Shown in pieces: positions 49,817 through 57,919 of a stretch of 63,170 nt of DNA; the stretch's first letter is position 1; every line of letters starts with the position of its first letter. A model generated the notes under the pieces. The model did not search any database and had not been told where the DNA came from. It saw nothing but the letters and a program-made list of their open reading frames with translations. This DNA is from a virus, in IMG/VR virus record IMGVR_UViG_3300035701_000027, positions 1 to 63,170 of that record. One strand, written 5' to 3'. The translations under genes and the position numbers were made by a program.

Positions 49817-50471
49817 TTCTTCCTCCCCTTTGTGTTCCCTCGACCTCTATCATCCCATCGGTCAGGAGCGGGAGCGCTTTTCTTTCTTCGTGGGCGCGAT
49901 GCAGGGCTTCGAGAAGGCTCGTCCCTGCTCCCTCTTCCGGATTGCCCTCCCCAGGATCGACATCGATGGCGCTCCTCGCGCGCCTCACCATGCCGAGCCC
50001 CTGCATCATCAGGCGGATTCCTTCAACCTTGTCGTGCAGGATGAGCTTCACTCCGGCCTTCGTCTTCTCGATTCCCTTGATGGCCTTCGAGCTCTTCAGA
50101 TCTTTGGATGCGGTCAGCGTAATCCTGTTTCCCTTCGTCCACTTTACGAAGTCCCTGATGTCGGAGCACATCACGGATTTCAACTCTTCAAGGGTCGTTT
50201 TTACGAGGGCCTCATTTTCCTGCCGGCGCCTCTCCAGGTGAGCGTCGATGGCCTTCTGGAAATTTTCCATCCCCATCCATTTTCGGGCAGTGGAGTAGGA
50301 TGTTCCAGTAATCCTGCACGCACGGCGGGGATTGAAATCGACGAGATATTCCTGGAGAAACTGCTTCTGCTTGTCGTAGATCCCGAATTCGTTTTCGCGC
50401 CTGAAGGTGCCCTGCTCGACGTAGGGCTTCTCGGGGGGCAATTCGTTGGGGTTTGCGGTGTGCTCTTCCAT
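49785..50471 (-). CDS. terS: Terminase small subunit
   Basis: This is a 228-residue protein. QKQFLQEYLVDFNPRRACRI and GTSYSTARKWM form the helix-turn-helix typical of Terminase_2-type small subunits, followed by helical oligomerisation segments and a flexible acidic C-terminus. It recognises the packaging site and activates the large subunit, whose gene follows directly. ATG 50471 overlaps the upstream TGA. Confidence 0.8.
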   Translation of the reverse strand: MEEHTANPNELPPEKPYVEQGTFRRENEFGIYDKQKQFLQEYLVDFNPRRACRITGTSYSTARKWMGMENFQKAIDAHLERRRQENEALVKTTLEELKSVMCSDIRDFVKWTKGNRITLTASKDLKSSKAIKGIEKTKAGVKLILHDKVEGIRLMMQGLGMVRRARSAIDVDPGEGNPEEGAGTSLLEALHRAHEERKALPLLTDGMIEVEGTQRGGRSADSATESSH

Positions 50472-50821
50472 CACCCTCCCTTAATCGTGGGCTTCATCAC
50501 GAATTCCTCGTACACGGCGTCCCATCCAGGAAACGGGGGCCAGCCGCGATCGTCGAGATAAACATCGGCGTATATCTTCGGAACGGCGAAACCCTTTGCG
50601 TCTATGAGGTTGGCGTTCACGGCGTTCGGGTGGAAGTCGTGCTCGTTCAGCCATGAAATCATCGCCACAAGATCGTAATGGCAACGGCACGTCCAGACGA
50701 TGATCTTGTGCCCCTTCTCCTGGAGCGCCCTCATCACCTTGATGGCGTCCTTCTGCTCTTCTCCCATCTTCGGGAAGCGATCGACTACAATCGTCCCGTC
50801 AAAATCAACGGCGAAAATCAT
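50471..50821 (-). CDS. HAD-like phosphatase
   Basis: This is a 116-residue protein. FAVDFDGTIV (D6 and D8 in DxDGT) is HAD motif I, VWTCR motif II (T near 44), and VYLDDRGW motif III-IV. There is no large cap. Small phage HAD proteins of this type may trim nucleotides or sugar phosphates. It lies between the glycosyltransferases and terminase and could serve the glycan cluster. Confidence 0.75.
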   Translation of the reverse strand: MIFAVDFDGTIVVDRFPKMGEEQKDAIKVMRALQEKGHKIIVWTCRCHYDLVAMISWLNEHDFHPNAVNANLIDAKGFAVPKIYADVYLDDRGWPPFPGWDAVYEEFVMKPTIKGG

Positions 50822-50829
50822 ATTTCCCC

Positions 50830-51501
50830 CTAAAAAGGATATTTGTTTTCAGACCGAATCTGGCAATACTTATTTTTTATTTCCGACCACTCCTTCGGGC
50901 GCTTGTTCGTATAATGGTCGAAGCATATCTCGATCCCCCTGTCGTCCTTGATGATGGGAATGTCCTTGTTGTTCGCCCAACTGGAGCGCGCTACGAGGCC
51001 GGTGTCGATCCGGCCAGGGTAGTGCTCCCCCATACGGTATAATCTACAATGTTGGTACTGAAACTGCAAGTCCAGATACATCTTGAACACCCTGTTCCTC
51101 GGCTGGTGTGCGATGTTTCCGTTGACCCTGTGAAGACGCTCGACCACGCGGTAAACATTTTCGGTCAGAGAGGGAAGCGTAAACTTCGGCAACACTTCGT
51201 CGGCGTCGTTTATCCAGAAATATTCACTTGGGGGGACGCGCTCGATGCAGGCGTTACGCTTTTCCATCTCATTGAGCCATCCAAATTTCGCGGCACAAAT
51301 ATAGATGTCGGCGTACTTTTTCGCAACGTCCGCGCACCCGTTTTTTGAATATGATTTATTCAGCGGATACCCTTCGACATTAAGCCATTCCCTGAATGCC
51401 CCGTCCGCGCAGATGATTTTAAATCCGTTGTCCTTGATGGCCCCCAGGGAGGCTTCAAGCAACTCCGGAGGATCATCGTAAAATATCACCGTGGCCCACA
51501 T
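50830..51501 (-). CDS. Glycosyltransferase-like protein 1
   Basis: This is a 223-residue protein. An N-terminal Rossmann-like strand (ATVIFYDDP), WINDADEVLP (D-x-D metal site near 95-99) and a C-terminal basic-aromatic region fit a short GT-A glycosyltransferase. AGGAGG precedes ATG 51501, and it overlaps the upstream transferase by 16 bases. The acceptor and sugar are unknown. Confidence 0.6.
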   Translation of the reverse strand: MWATVIFYDDPPELLEASLGAIKDNGFKIICADGAFREWLNVEGYPLNKSYSKNGCADVAKKYADIYICAAKFGWLNEMEKRNACIERVPPSEYFWINDADEVLPKFTLPSLTENVYRVVERLHRVNGNIAHQPRNRVFKMYLDLQFQYQHCRLYRMGEHYPGRIDTGLVARSSWANNKDIPIIKDDRGIEICFDHYTNKRPKEWSEIKNKYCQIRSENKYPF

Positions 51502-52313
51502 GGCGAGACCTCCTGAGCATACCCCTCCCAGGCTATTACGAGGGGATGGTTTTGCATGGACTCAGGAAGCTCCTCTCTTTTGATGGCCTTGAATTTCCCG
51601 AGGTTTTTTTCATGGCCAACGATCGGGAGAAGGCCCTCCGACCCTGGCAACCTGTTCCATTTTTGCCTTACCCATAATGATAGATCGACGGTTTTCTCAC
51701 GTTCAATTTCGTTGGATCTCCGGAGTTTTGTTATCACATCAGACAAAGATTTCCTTACATAGCACAGGTGATGGAAGTGAACTCCAGGCATCAACCTTCT
51801 TGTTCCCGCCAAATGACATCGGATTCCAGAGTACGGTACGTTCCCTCTGACAAATGCAACAGGTTGGCATTTGTCATACTCAACCGTTTGATACAGAGGG
51901 GATTTGACGTGGGTGTATATGGCGCTTGCGAATGAAAGCGTTTTAACATCGGCAGACAGGTAGGCAAAAGCGTTCTGGATCTGGGTAATATCCCATACTT
52001 CGTCGGTGTCGATCATCATCTTATAGTCGTGGGGTATTCCCCCGCACGCATCCCACGCCAAAAGATACTGCTTGGCCTGATCTCCGGTATCGTCAGGGAT
52101 GTTTATTATCTTATCCAGGGCGTCATTCTTTTTTTTCCATTCAAGTATCAGGGGCTCGACCGTGTTATCCCCGCTCTCTCCGATCCAACTCTTGTTTGAG
52201 TGGATAAAAATCATCTTATACATGAACGGATATATGCTTTCGAGTGAGGCGATGGCGAATTCGTGGCCCCGAAATGTCTTGGTTACGGAGACGACCTTGG
52301 CGCTTATCATCAT
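51486..52313 (-). CDS. Glycosyltransferase-like protein 2
   Basis: This is a 275-residue protein starting MMISAKVVSVTKTFRGHEFA at ATG 52313, which overlaps the radical SAM stop (ATGA); a longer frame lacks a ribosome site. MMIDTDEVWDI supplies the DxD motif. GT-A type fold expected. It resembles transferase 1 in the D-x-DE signature, perhaps a duplicated pair acting in turn. Confidence 0.6.
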   Translation of the reverse strand: MMISAKVVSVTKTFRGHEFAIASLESIYPFMYKMIFIHSNKSWIGESGDNTVEPLILEWKKKNDALDKIINIPDDTGDQAKQYLLAWDACGGIPHDYKMMIDTDEVWDITQIQNAFAYLSADVKTLSFASAIYTHVKSPLYQTVEYDKCQPVAFVRGNVPYSGIRCHLAGTRRLMPGVHFHHLCYVRKSLSDVITKLRRSNEIEREKTVDLSLWVRQKWNRLPGSEGLLPIVGHEKNLGKFKAIKREELPESMQNHPLVIAWEGYAQEVSPCGPR

Positions 52314-53308
52314 ACATGCCCCGCCGTAGCGTTCACGGGGTTTTGATCGTGGAGAAATCCAGGGGTCTGCTCGATCTCTGTTGCGATGGCACATAAATCA
52401 TTCCCGTCAAACCCATTGGTGTAGGTCTGATTGAACCCTCCGCAATGAACAAAGTGCGTACAGTTACAACATGGTTTCCCCTTTATGGCGACGGCCCCGC
52501 CAATTTCGTTGACTGCGGCATTCCACAGTTTTGCATCCTCGTCTCCAGAGTGCCCATAATCCCATTCGTTAGGATCGTAGAGGACATATCGTGCATTCAC
52601 CACGTATTTTCGCAAATAGGGATCGAGATGGCACATAGGATGGTATCGCAACGTGGCGTACCGTCCGGCGGAAACTATCGCTCGCAGACAATACTCCAGG
52701 TTTGGCCGCAGATCCATGGATCGCACAGCGACCTCCTTCAGTCGGTTTCCCCATTCGTAGTGGGGCAGGAACCCAAGGAGAACGATATGGTAGGCGCCCT
52801 TTCGGATGATGTAGTCGATGGTCTCGCAGAGCTGTCCGGCGTTTTCTTTCTGGAGAGTAGTATTTGAACGCCAGGGGAGCTTATTGCTTTCCAGCCAATC
52901 CAACGTCTGTGCCTGCCGTTTTGCCGCCCATTCCTTTTCCGCAATCCGATTCAACGTATCGCCCATCCCATGAACGCTGACATGAAGATGATTGAGGCCG
53001 GCAAGGTACATATCATAATAGGTCTTGATGCCGATGGTGCCGTTCGTAATAATACTTGTCTTTATGTCGATCGTCTTACACTCTTTGATGAAATCGATGG
53101 TGTGGGGCCACAGCGCGGTCTCGCCCCATCCGACAAGAACGGCATGGTCACAGCCACGCCTCTTCGCTTCCGTAACCTCGCGCATAGCGTCGAAGAGGGA
53201 CTTGTCCTCGGGGGTATTAAACCAATCCTTGTGCCGGTAAAAGCAGGTTTTACAGCGCCAGTTACACCGCTTTGTCACATCGATACCGACACGCAAGCAA
53301 CGCTTCAT
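52310..53308 (-). CDS. Radical SAM enzyme with SPASM-like tail
   Basis: This is a 332-residue protein. C15-x3-C19-x2-C22 (CNWRCKTC) binds the [4Fe-4S] cluster that cleaves S-adenosylmethionine. GWGE (60-63) stands for the GGE motif, and strands VLVGWG, SIITNG, HVSVHG follow the barrel order. The C-terminal CCNCTHFVHCGGFNQ resembles an auxiliary-cluster SPASM/twitch region, which in known families goes with peptide or sugar substrates. It is coupled on both sides by ATGA overlaps to FkbM and a glycosyltransferase. The substrate is unknown. Confidence 0.8.
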   Translation of the reverse strand: MKRCLRVGIDVTKRCNWRCKTCFYRHKDWFNTPEDKSLFDAMREVTEAKRRGCDHAVLVGWGETALWPHTIDFIKECKTIDIKTSIITNGTIGIKTYYDMYLAGLNHLHVSVHGMGDTLNRIAEKEWAAKRQAQTLDWLESNKLPWRSNTTLQKENAGQLCETIDYIIRKGAYHIVLLGFLPHYEWGNRLKEVAVRSMDLRPNLEYCLRAIVSAGRYATLRYHPMCHLDPYLRKYVVNARYVLYDPNEWDYGHSGDEDAKLWNAAVNEIGGAVAIKGKPCCNCTHFVHCGGFNQTYTNGFDGNDLCAIATEIEQTPGFLHDQNPVNATAGHV

Positions 53309-53922
53309 TGATGCCTCTTGTAGATGTCGTTTATTCCTACCGAGATTATTTTTTCGTACCCCCTCGACAGCATCAGCTCTCCTATATCATTTTGCCCGTA
53401 ATTGTTTTCTATGTCGAATATTGATATATCAAATCTCCCGAAAGGAAATGCCCTCAAAATCCTATGTTCTGCGCCCTCGACATCAATTGTCATGTAGTCG
53501 ATATGATTTAATCCCGCGATGTCCAGGGCCGCTTCCAGTTTCAAACATTGTACGAGTATCACTTCGATGTCTTCTTTCGCGTGCGCGGATCGGATCCTTT
53601 CAAGATGTTTTTTGTGCATATCCTCCGATAGTCCGCTCCAGCCTGTGACCTTATTGCATATCGTAAAATGTTGAAGTCCGAAATGATCGCTAATTGCCGC
53701 ATTAAAGCACGCACAGTTACGATTCGTTCGGAGCTTTTTAAATTCGCTTGGATTTGGCTCGATACACAGTCCTGTCCACCCGAGCTCTTTCTCAAAAAAA
53801 AGACTGTTGCTTGTCAGGAGTCCGTCGATGGCGCCGAATTCGACGAATACGCCACCGCGCATACCCTTAAAAATGTTCTCATTGAGCCACTTGTCCTGGC
53901 CGTGCTCCGAATTGTACGTCAT
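53305..53922 (-). CDS. FkbM-family methyltransferase
   Basis: This is a 205-residue protein. It has GQDKWL, VFVEFGAIDGLLTSNSLFFE (SAM-binding motif I region), CIEPNP, and YMTIDVEGAEH, the standard FkbM line-up. The family O-methylates sugars or small molecules. It overlaps its neighbours by ATGA, so it belongs to the glycan cluster. Confidence 0.85.
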   Translation of the reverse strand: MTYNSEHGQDKWLNENIFKGMRGGVFVEFGAIDGLLTSNSLFFEKELGWTGLCIEPNPSEFKKLRTNRNCACFNAAISDHFGLQHFTICNKVTGWSGLSEDMHKKHLERIRSAHAKEDIEVILVQCLKLEAALDIAGLNHIDYMTIDVEGAEHRILRAFPFGRFDISIFDIENNYGQNDIGELMLSRGYEKIISVGINDIYKRHQ

Positions 53923-54587
53923 ATCTTTTCCTTATTTTCGTAGGCGGTCTGTTTTCCTATGTGCTCGACATAATCCTCTGCGGTGCATGCCCTTTCGTAC
54001 TTTGACGCATACCTCAATCCGTACATTCTTTCAAAATACGGGGCGATCTCAAATGGCCCCACCTCCCGGATCGCCCCCGTTCTATTGAGGCCCGGATTTA
54101 GGCTGAACGCAGGATGAATCCCTTTTCCGTACACGCAGTATTTAACTATTTGGTATTTTAAAACGCGGGGCGCGCCATCTTCGATGGTATAGTTTTCGAT
54201 CCCTTCGTGCACGTCCCCCTGTGGGCAAAGCAATACCTGTCCTATTCGTTGATTTTCCGACATTATCCTAAGCCCGTCGGTGATGTAAAAACCGTCTTTC
54301 TTGAACCACCAATCATCTTCGCATTGGAAGAAAAAATCAGTCTTGATGTTAGGATAAAGATTATTTAAGTTAAACGAATGTCCCTTTTGGGGGCTTCGAA
54401 AGACATTGAATCCGTACCTCTTCATCTCCCCGATGTCGTCTTCGCCGCTTCCATCATCTCCGCACAACCATTCGGAGACAAGGTTTAGGTCAAGACAATG
54501 GCGCATGAAAGAGGCCATCGTCTGACGGAAATACTGGATCCGGTTACAGGTCGTGATGACAAAAGTGACGGATTGCTCTACGGCCAT
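53919..54587 (-). CDS. Family-2 glycosyltransferase
   Basis: This is a 222-residue protein. TFVITTCNRIQYFRQTMASF is the GT2 N-terminal strand-helix, CGDDGSGEDD follows, and FFFQCEDDWWF gives the DxD-type metal site. The C-terminus is short. A glycosyltransferase of GT-A fold. It overlaps the FkbM gene by four bases. Confidence 0.75.
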   Translation of the reverse strand: MAVEQSVTFVITTCNRIQYFRQTMASFMRHCLDLNLVSEWLCGDDGSGEDDIGEMKRYGFNVFRSPQKGHSFNLNNLYPNIKTDFFFQCEDDWWFKKDGFYITDGLRIMSENQRIGQVLLCPQGDVHEGIENYTIEDGAPRVLKYQIVKYCVYGKGIHPAFSLNPGLNRTGAIREVGPFEIAPYFERMYGLRYASKYERACTAEDYVEHIGKQTAYENKEKI

Positions 54588-55180
54588 TTTATTTTACCGC
54601 TCATCAGGTCGTTGAAAATTGCACTATTCGTATTCCACGCCGCCATCTGCCCTTTTTTTTCATTGAGATGGACGAGTTTAACGGAGTTATTTGTGACGTA
54701 CTTCCCATTCGGATACTTTCGATTGAGGCACTCGCAGAACCAAGTGTCCTCAAAGCCTGACGATACAAACCCCTCGTAGAACCTCGTTCCGTCGTTCCTG
54801 AAGGCCACGCACGCGGTCGGCAACTTCTTGTTCTTGGCCTCGTCGAGCGGTTTTGAAACGTCGAAGCTCTCCCCCATGGTATAGGCAAGTTTCCCGTCAG
54901 GCCTATAGAGTCTCGCGGAGACCATGATGATATCCGGATCGGAGAGCGGCTCAATCAGAAGATCCGCCCAATTTTCATGGAAACCACGCACGTCATCATC
55001 GACCATGATGACGATCTCCGACTTCGCTATGTCGAGGCCGGCGTTCCTATTCTTCGCCGCGCATTGGGGAAGACAGATCGCCAGGACGTTGAATCGACCG
55101 TAGGTATAGCCCTCCATGTCGCACACCATCGGCGCGATCTCAAGAGGACTTTTGCAGGATGGGATGATTATATCTGTCAC
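54578..55180 (-). CDS. Family-2 glycosyltransferase, first of the cluster
   Basis: This is a 200-residue protein starting at GTG 55180, which overlaps the upstream TGA (GTGA) with AAGGCGG before it. VTDIIIPSCKSPLEIA opens a GT2 fold, and EIVIMVDDDVRGFHE is the DxD site. SGFEDTWFCECLNRK may be the acceptor-side segment. Likely a short GT-A transferase. Confidence 0.75.
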   Translation of the reverse strand: MTDIIIPSCKSPLEIAPMVCDMEGYTYGRFNVLAICLPQCAAKNRNAGLDIAKSEIVIMVDDDVRGFHENWADLLIEPLSDPDIIMVSARLYRPDGKLAYTMGESFDVSKPLDEAKNKKLPTACVAFRNDGTRFYEGFVSSGFEDTWFCECLNRKYPNGKYVTNNSVKLVHLNEKKGQMAAWNTNSAIFNDLMSGKIKWP

Positions 55181-55419
55181 GTATCCGCCTTGGCTTTTAT
55201 TCCGTTCTTTTTGCGGCACTCATCCTGATTCGGAGCCACACCCGTAGCATCAGTGCTGATTAAGTGCTTATAGCAGTCCCGGCATTCCATGCCGTTCCTC
55301 GGCTTCTGCCAGATCACGCATTGGATGATTGGTGACTTCATGGCGATCTCATCAGCGGCCTTCTGCCTTTCTTCGATAAGCTCCTCTCTCGTCTTCCGTC
55401 TTTCTGCTACCTGTTCCAC
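55177..55419 (-). CDS. Small Cys-containing protein, 80 residues (unknown)
   Basis: GTG 55419 follows GGGAGGC. The N-terminal half is a charged helix (VEQVAERRKTREELIEERQK). The C-terminal half has IIQCVI, CRDC and a last Cys, a possible zinc site. It leads directly into the glycosyltransferase cluster. No family is recognised. Confidence 0.5.
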   Translation of the reverse strand: MEQVAERRKTREELIEERQKAADEIAMKSPIIQCVIWQKPRNGMECRDCYKHLISTDATGVAPNQDECRKKNGIKAKADT

Positions 55420-55436
55420 AATGCCTCCCTTGCTAC

Positions 55437-55757
55437 TTATTGGACGTGCGTTCCCTCGACTTTTCTCGATTCCCGATCGGCGGTTCTCTTGTGAAGCCAC
55501 ATTAGGGCCTCATCGAGCTTTGTGATCGCCATGGCGTTCTCGCGGCATTTGAATTTCGTCGAATTGTAATATTCGATCCTCTGTTTCGCGGCGGCGATAA
55601 CGGTTTCGACGAAGGCGCCATTAGGATCTTTGCGATCCGCATCGCGACCGAGAGGGCCGTCCTGCCATTCAATTATCATGCCGATACCCGTAACCTTCCC
55701 GCCGGTCGGATTCCCGTTCTTGTCTTGATTGTTCACGGCATCAAATCGATCCAACAT
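55437..55757 (-). CDS. Acb2/Tad1-hairpin-like protein (possible CBASS/Thoeris antagonist)
   Basis: This is a 106-residue protein. GIGMIIEWQDGPLG is followed by NGAFVETVIAAAKQRIEYYN, then CRENAMAITKLDEALMWLHK and RTADRESRKVEGTH. This pattern matches the helical hairpin shared by Acb2 and Tad1 proteins, which sequester the cyclic nucleotide signals of CBASS and Thoeris immunity. The two-helix core with EALMWL is the strongest point. AAAAGGAGGG precedes ATG 55757. The ligand cannot be told from the sequence. Confidence 0.6.
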   Translation of the reverse strand: MLDRFDAVNNQDKNGNPTGGKVTGIGMIIEWQDGPLGRDADRKDPNGAFVETVIAAAKQRIEYYNSTKFKCRENAMAITKLDEALMWLHKRTADRESRKVEGTHVQ

Positions 55758-55770
55758 CTGCCCCTCCTTT

Positions 55771-56166
55771 TTATTTGTTGTGCCAAAATGCGGGGCCGCC
55801 AAAATGGGACACGGCCTCGTAATATGCGTATGCGAGATTTAATCTTCGGCGCAGAAGAAAAGTCTTTGCCGCCCATGTCGTCGTCCGCGCCCGAATCAAA
55901 CGTACAAGGTTATTCAGAAAACTTCTATCTGCGGAATCCTTTTCCTGAATGGTGTGACCATCGGCGTACTGTACGTCATGTATCCGGCAGGCTTCGGACA
56001 CATCACATCCGAGGATGGAGTCAGGAACGAGGTCTATTTTCCATCCCTGGGGGCCACAACCGTTGCTCGCGGCTCCTATGGCTTTCCAGCTTTGATTCCA
56101 GGGCGGAGGACAAAACAGGGCGATGCCGTCTTTTGTATGGATGTAGGTCTGCGTGGGAACCTGCAT
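55771..56166 (-). CDS. Phospholipase A2-like protein
   Basis: This is a 131-residue protein. NGCGPQGWKIDLVPD stands for the calcium-loop region, CRIHDVQYADG (H63, D64) is the PLA2 active-site helix, and DSADRSFLNNL supplies the later Asp. Enough Cys remain for one or two disulfides or a metal site. ATG 56166 has an AAAAGGAGAAAA site. Phage PLA2-like proteins could attack membrane lipid at entry or lysis; here it sits among small early genes. Confidence 0.7.
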   Translation of the reverse strand: MQVPTQTYIHTKDGIALFCPPPWNQSWKAIGAASNGCGPQGWKIDLVPDSILGCDVSEACRIHDVQYADGHTIQEKDSADRSFLNNLVRLIRARTTTWAAKTFLLRRRLNLAYAYYEAVSHFGGPAFWHNK

Positions 56167-56177
56167 TTTTTCTCCTT

Positions 56178-56477
56178 TTAAAAATCCTTGTATTTTTTCC
56201 ATGCCGCAAGCATGCCCTTTGACGCCATGAATCGCTCGGCCTCACCCATGTCCAGCCTTCCCTTATCCTCCCACACCTTAGCCATCTGCCAAGCCTGCGC
56301 CAAATCTTCCCGTATCGCCGGAAGGCGCTTGTTACAGGCCTCACAAACCTCTCTTTGCGCGGCCGCATTGTCTTTTATCGCCTTGGTTATATTTCCAAGC
56401 GCGAACCAAAGACCGACCGAAGCCAGTGCATACACGGCGGAAGAAATAAAAAAAAGATAAAGGCTTTTTCCATTCAT
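56178..56477 (-). CDS. Small membrane protein, paralogue of 32571-32891
   Basis: This is a 99-residue protein. An N-terminal hydrophobic span (LYLFFISSAVYALASVGLWF), a helical middle with two Cys, and the closing motif AERFMASKGMLAAWK parallel the protein at 32571-32891. One membrane helix with a soluble helical tail. The function is unknown. Confidence 0.6.
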   Translation of the reverse strand: MNGKSLYLFFISSAVYALASVGLWFALGNITKAIKDNAAAQREVCEACNKRLPAIREDLAQAWQMAKVWEDKGRLDMGEAERFMASKGMLAAWKKYKDF

Positions 56478-56497
56478 GTTAATAATCTTCCATCATC

Positions 56498-56872
56498 CTA
56501 TCCATCGAATAGGCACCCCTGGCACTCGTCGGCATAGCACTTCCGCATCTGGCTGATGGTGTACGAGAGCGAATCCCTGCGCTCCGTCAGGTGAGCGAGC
56601 GTGCTCGTAAGATCCGCGAAACTTTCCGCCCAAAAATAACCCTCTTCCGTGCTCCCGATGGGATGGCCTTCGCGCCGACAAAATTTGACGAGGGCGCGGA
56701 GGGCGGGGGATTTAATGTCGAGAAATTCGCACAAACCAATATCTAATTTCGCGTTTTTCAATCCCCTGCAATTCGCCTGAATATGCCGGATAAATAAATC
56801 GTACTTTTCCCTGAATAACTTGGACGCCCTAAAGGCATCCTGCTCTTCCGTGAATCTCTCGAAGCCCGTCAT
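56498..56872 (-). CDS. Winged-helix-like DNA-binding protein
   Basis: This is a 124-residue protein. The segment IKSPALRALVKFCRREGHPI followed by GSTEEGYFWAESFADLTS is the recognition-helix-and-wing style of short phage wHTH proteins, followed by a coiled coil. The N-terminus is helical and the C-terminus Cys-containing. It is the clearest candidate for a phage transcription regulator in the window. Confidence 0.6.
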   Translation of the reverse strand: MTGFERFTEEQDAFRASKLFREKYDLFIRHIQANCRGLKNAKLDIGLCEFLDIKSPALRALVKFCRREGHPIGSTEEGYFWAESFADLTSTLAHLTERRDSLSYTISQMRKCYADECQGCLFDG

Positions 56873-57070
56873 TCACCCTCCCATCTTGTCCAGGCCAGAA
56901 GGCCGCACCGGCTCCTCCTGGAACCTGTGAGTATAGATAATGGATCCATCGCCCGAGTCCATCACCGCGTAATTGCCGCTTTGGGCAAACGCGATCGCAT
57001 CCCCCGCGTCGTCCATGGTATCGACGAGGTTCCCTATCGTGCCGTCGTATTCGTAAATCTCATAACGCAT
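56873..57070 (-). CDS. Small protein, 65 residues (unknown)
   Basis: MRYEIYEYDGTIGNLVDTMD is acidic and beta-rich. It overlaps the upstream gene by 11 bases and abuts the winged-helix gene. No family is recognised. Confidence 0.5.
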   Translation of the reverse strand: MRYEIYEYDGTIGNLVDTMDDAGDAIAFAQSGNYAVMDSGDGSIIYTHRFQEEPVRPSGLDKMGG

Positions 57071-57341
57071 CCGGCGCCTCCGGCTCCGAAGGGAATATCG
57101 AAGAAGACGGAGGCGACTTTGCTCCCGTCACGATCTCGGCGATGTCCCTGAATTTGTCGAGGATCTCCCGCCTCTGCTGATCATCGTCCACACACGCGGA
57201 CGCCTGCCTGAATAGGGTGAGACCGATAACGGCAACCTTCGCCGCATGGAGCGTGCTCGCTATGTCCAGAGCATAGGCACCAGGGCCAATCTCGTCGGCA
57301 ATCAGAATAAGTCGGCCTGTTAAATGCGGCTGTTGATTCAA
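57060..57341 (-). CDS. Small helical protein, 93 residues (unknown)
   Basis: GRLILIADEIGPGAYALDIA has a phage-early character (short alpha/beta) followed by a charged helix and a Pro/Ser tail. A GAAGGAGAAAGA-like site precedes ATG 57341. The function is unknown. Confidence 0.5.
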   Translation of the reverse strand: MNQQPHLTGRLILIADEIGPGAYALDIASTLHAAKVAVIGLTLFRQASACVDDDQQRREILDKFRDIAEIVTGAKSPPSSSIFPSEPEAPDAL

Positions 57342-57350
57342 TCTTTCTCC

Positions 57351-57749
57351 TTATGGTTGAATGACAATATACTTCTTCCCGCTTGTCTTGTACTTATCCG
57401 TGACACAGGTGCAGAATCGGATAACCTTCCGCCTGTCTGGAAGCTGGACGACCACGTATCCCTTCTCGTTGCAAGGCTTATGGTTCTTCCTGGGCGGAAA
57501 CTCCGTAAGAAAACGTCCTGGCGGTATGAATTTGTATCCGGCAAGACGCATCTGGACATACCTCTTCTTATCCCAATACCATCGACGAGACTTCGCGTAC
57601 CTGACCATCACCCATATCTTGCACCGCACAAGGAAGTAGGCAATCCACGTCGTAGTTTTTTGCCACAACCACTTCGGCGTGTTGACGGCGACGTTCTTGG
57701 CCTCGGTTGCTGTCATATTCGGCTTCAGGGCGGAAAGGTCGATCTTCAT
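57351..57749 (-). CDS. Basic protein, 132 residues (unknown)
   Basis: MKIDLSALKPNMTATEAKNV starts at ATG 57749, overlapping the TGA of the upstream gene. The middle is rich in Trp, Tyr, Arg and Lys (VRYAKSRRWYWDKKRYVQ), and two C-terminal Cys (FCTC) close it. It may bind nucleic acid or membrane. No family is recognised. Confidence 0.5.
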   Translation of the reverse strand: MKIDLSALKPNMTATEAKNVAVNTPKWLWQKTTTWIAYFLVRCKIWVMVRYAKSRRWYWDKKRYVQMRLAGYKFIPPGRFLTEFPPRKNHKPCNEKGYVVVQLPDRRKVIRFCTCVTDKYKTSGKKYIVIQP

Positions 57750-57919
57750 GCCATTACCTCTTTCGTGGTCTTGATTTCGCGTAGCCTGCACGCGAGCCTG
57801 GAGACAACGAGGCCCCTATGCTGTGCCGGCATCCTATCCCAACACCTCCCGCATTCCCCCCGCGTCACTTCTCCATGCCATTTTCTGCAAAATATAATAT
57901 CCTTATCCTGCGGGTGCAT
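57746..57919 (-). CDS. Small zinc-knuckle protein, 57 residues
   Basis: MHPQDKDIIFCRKWHGEVTR with CGRCW forms a Cys/His zinc site; the second half is basic and helical. It overlaps RusA by 17 bases and the next gene by ATGA. It is too short to be obvious but well embedded in the operon. Confidence 0.5.
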   Translation of the reverse strand: MHPQDKDIIFCRKWHGEVTRGECGRCWDRMPAQHRGLVVSRLACRLREIKTTKEVMA

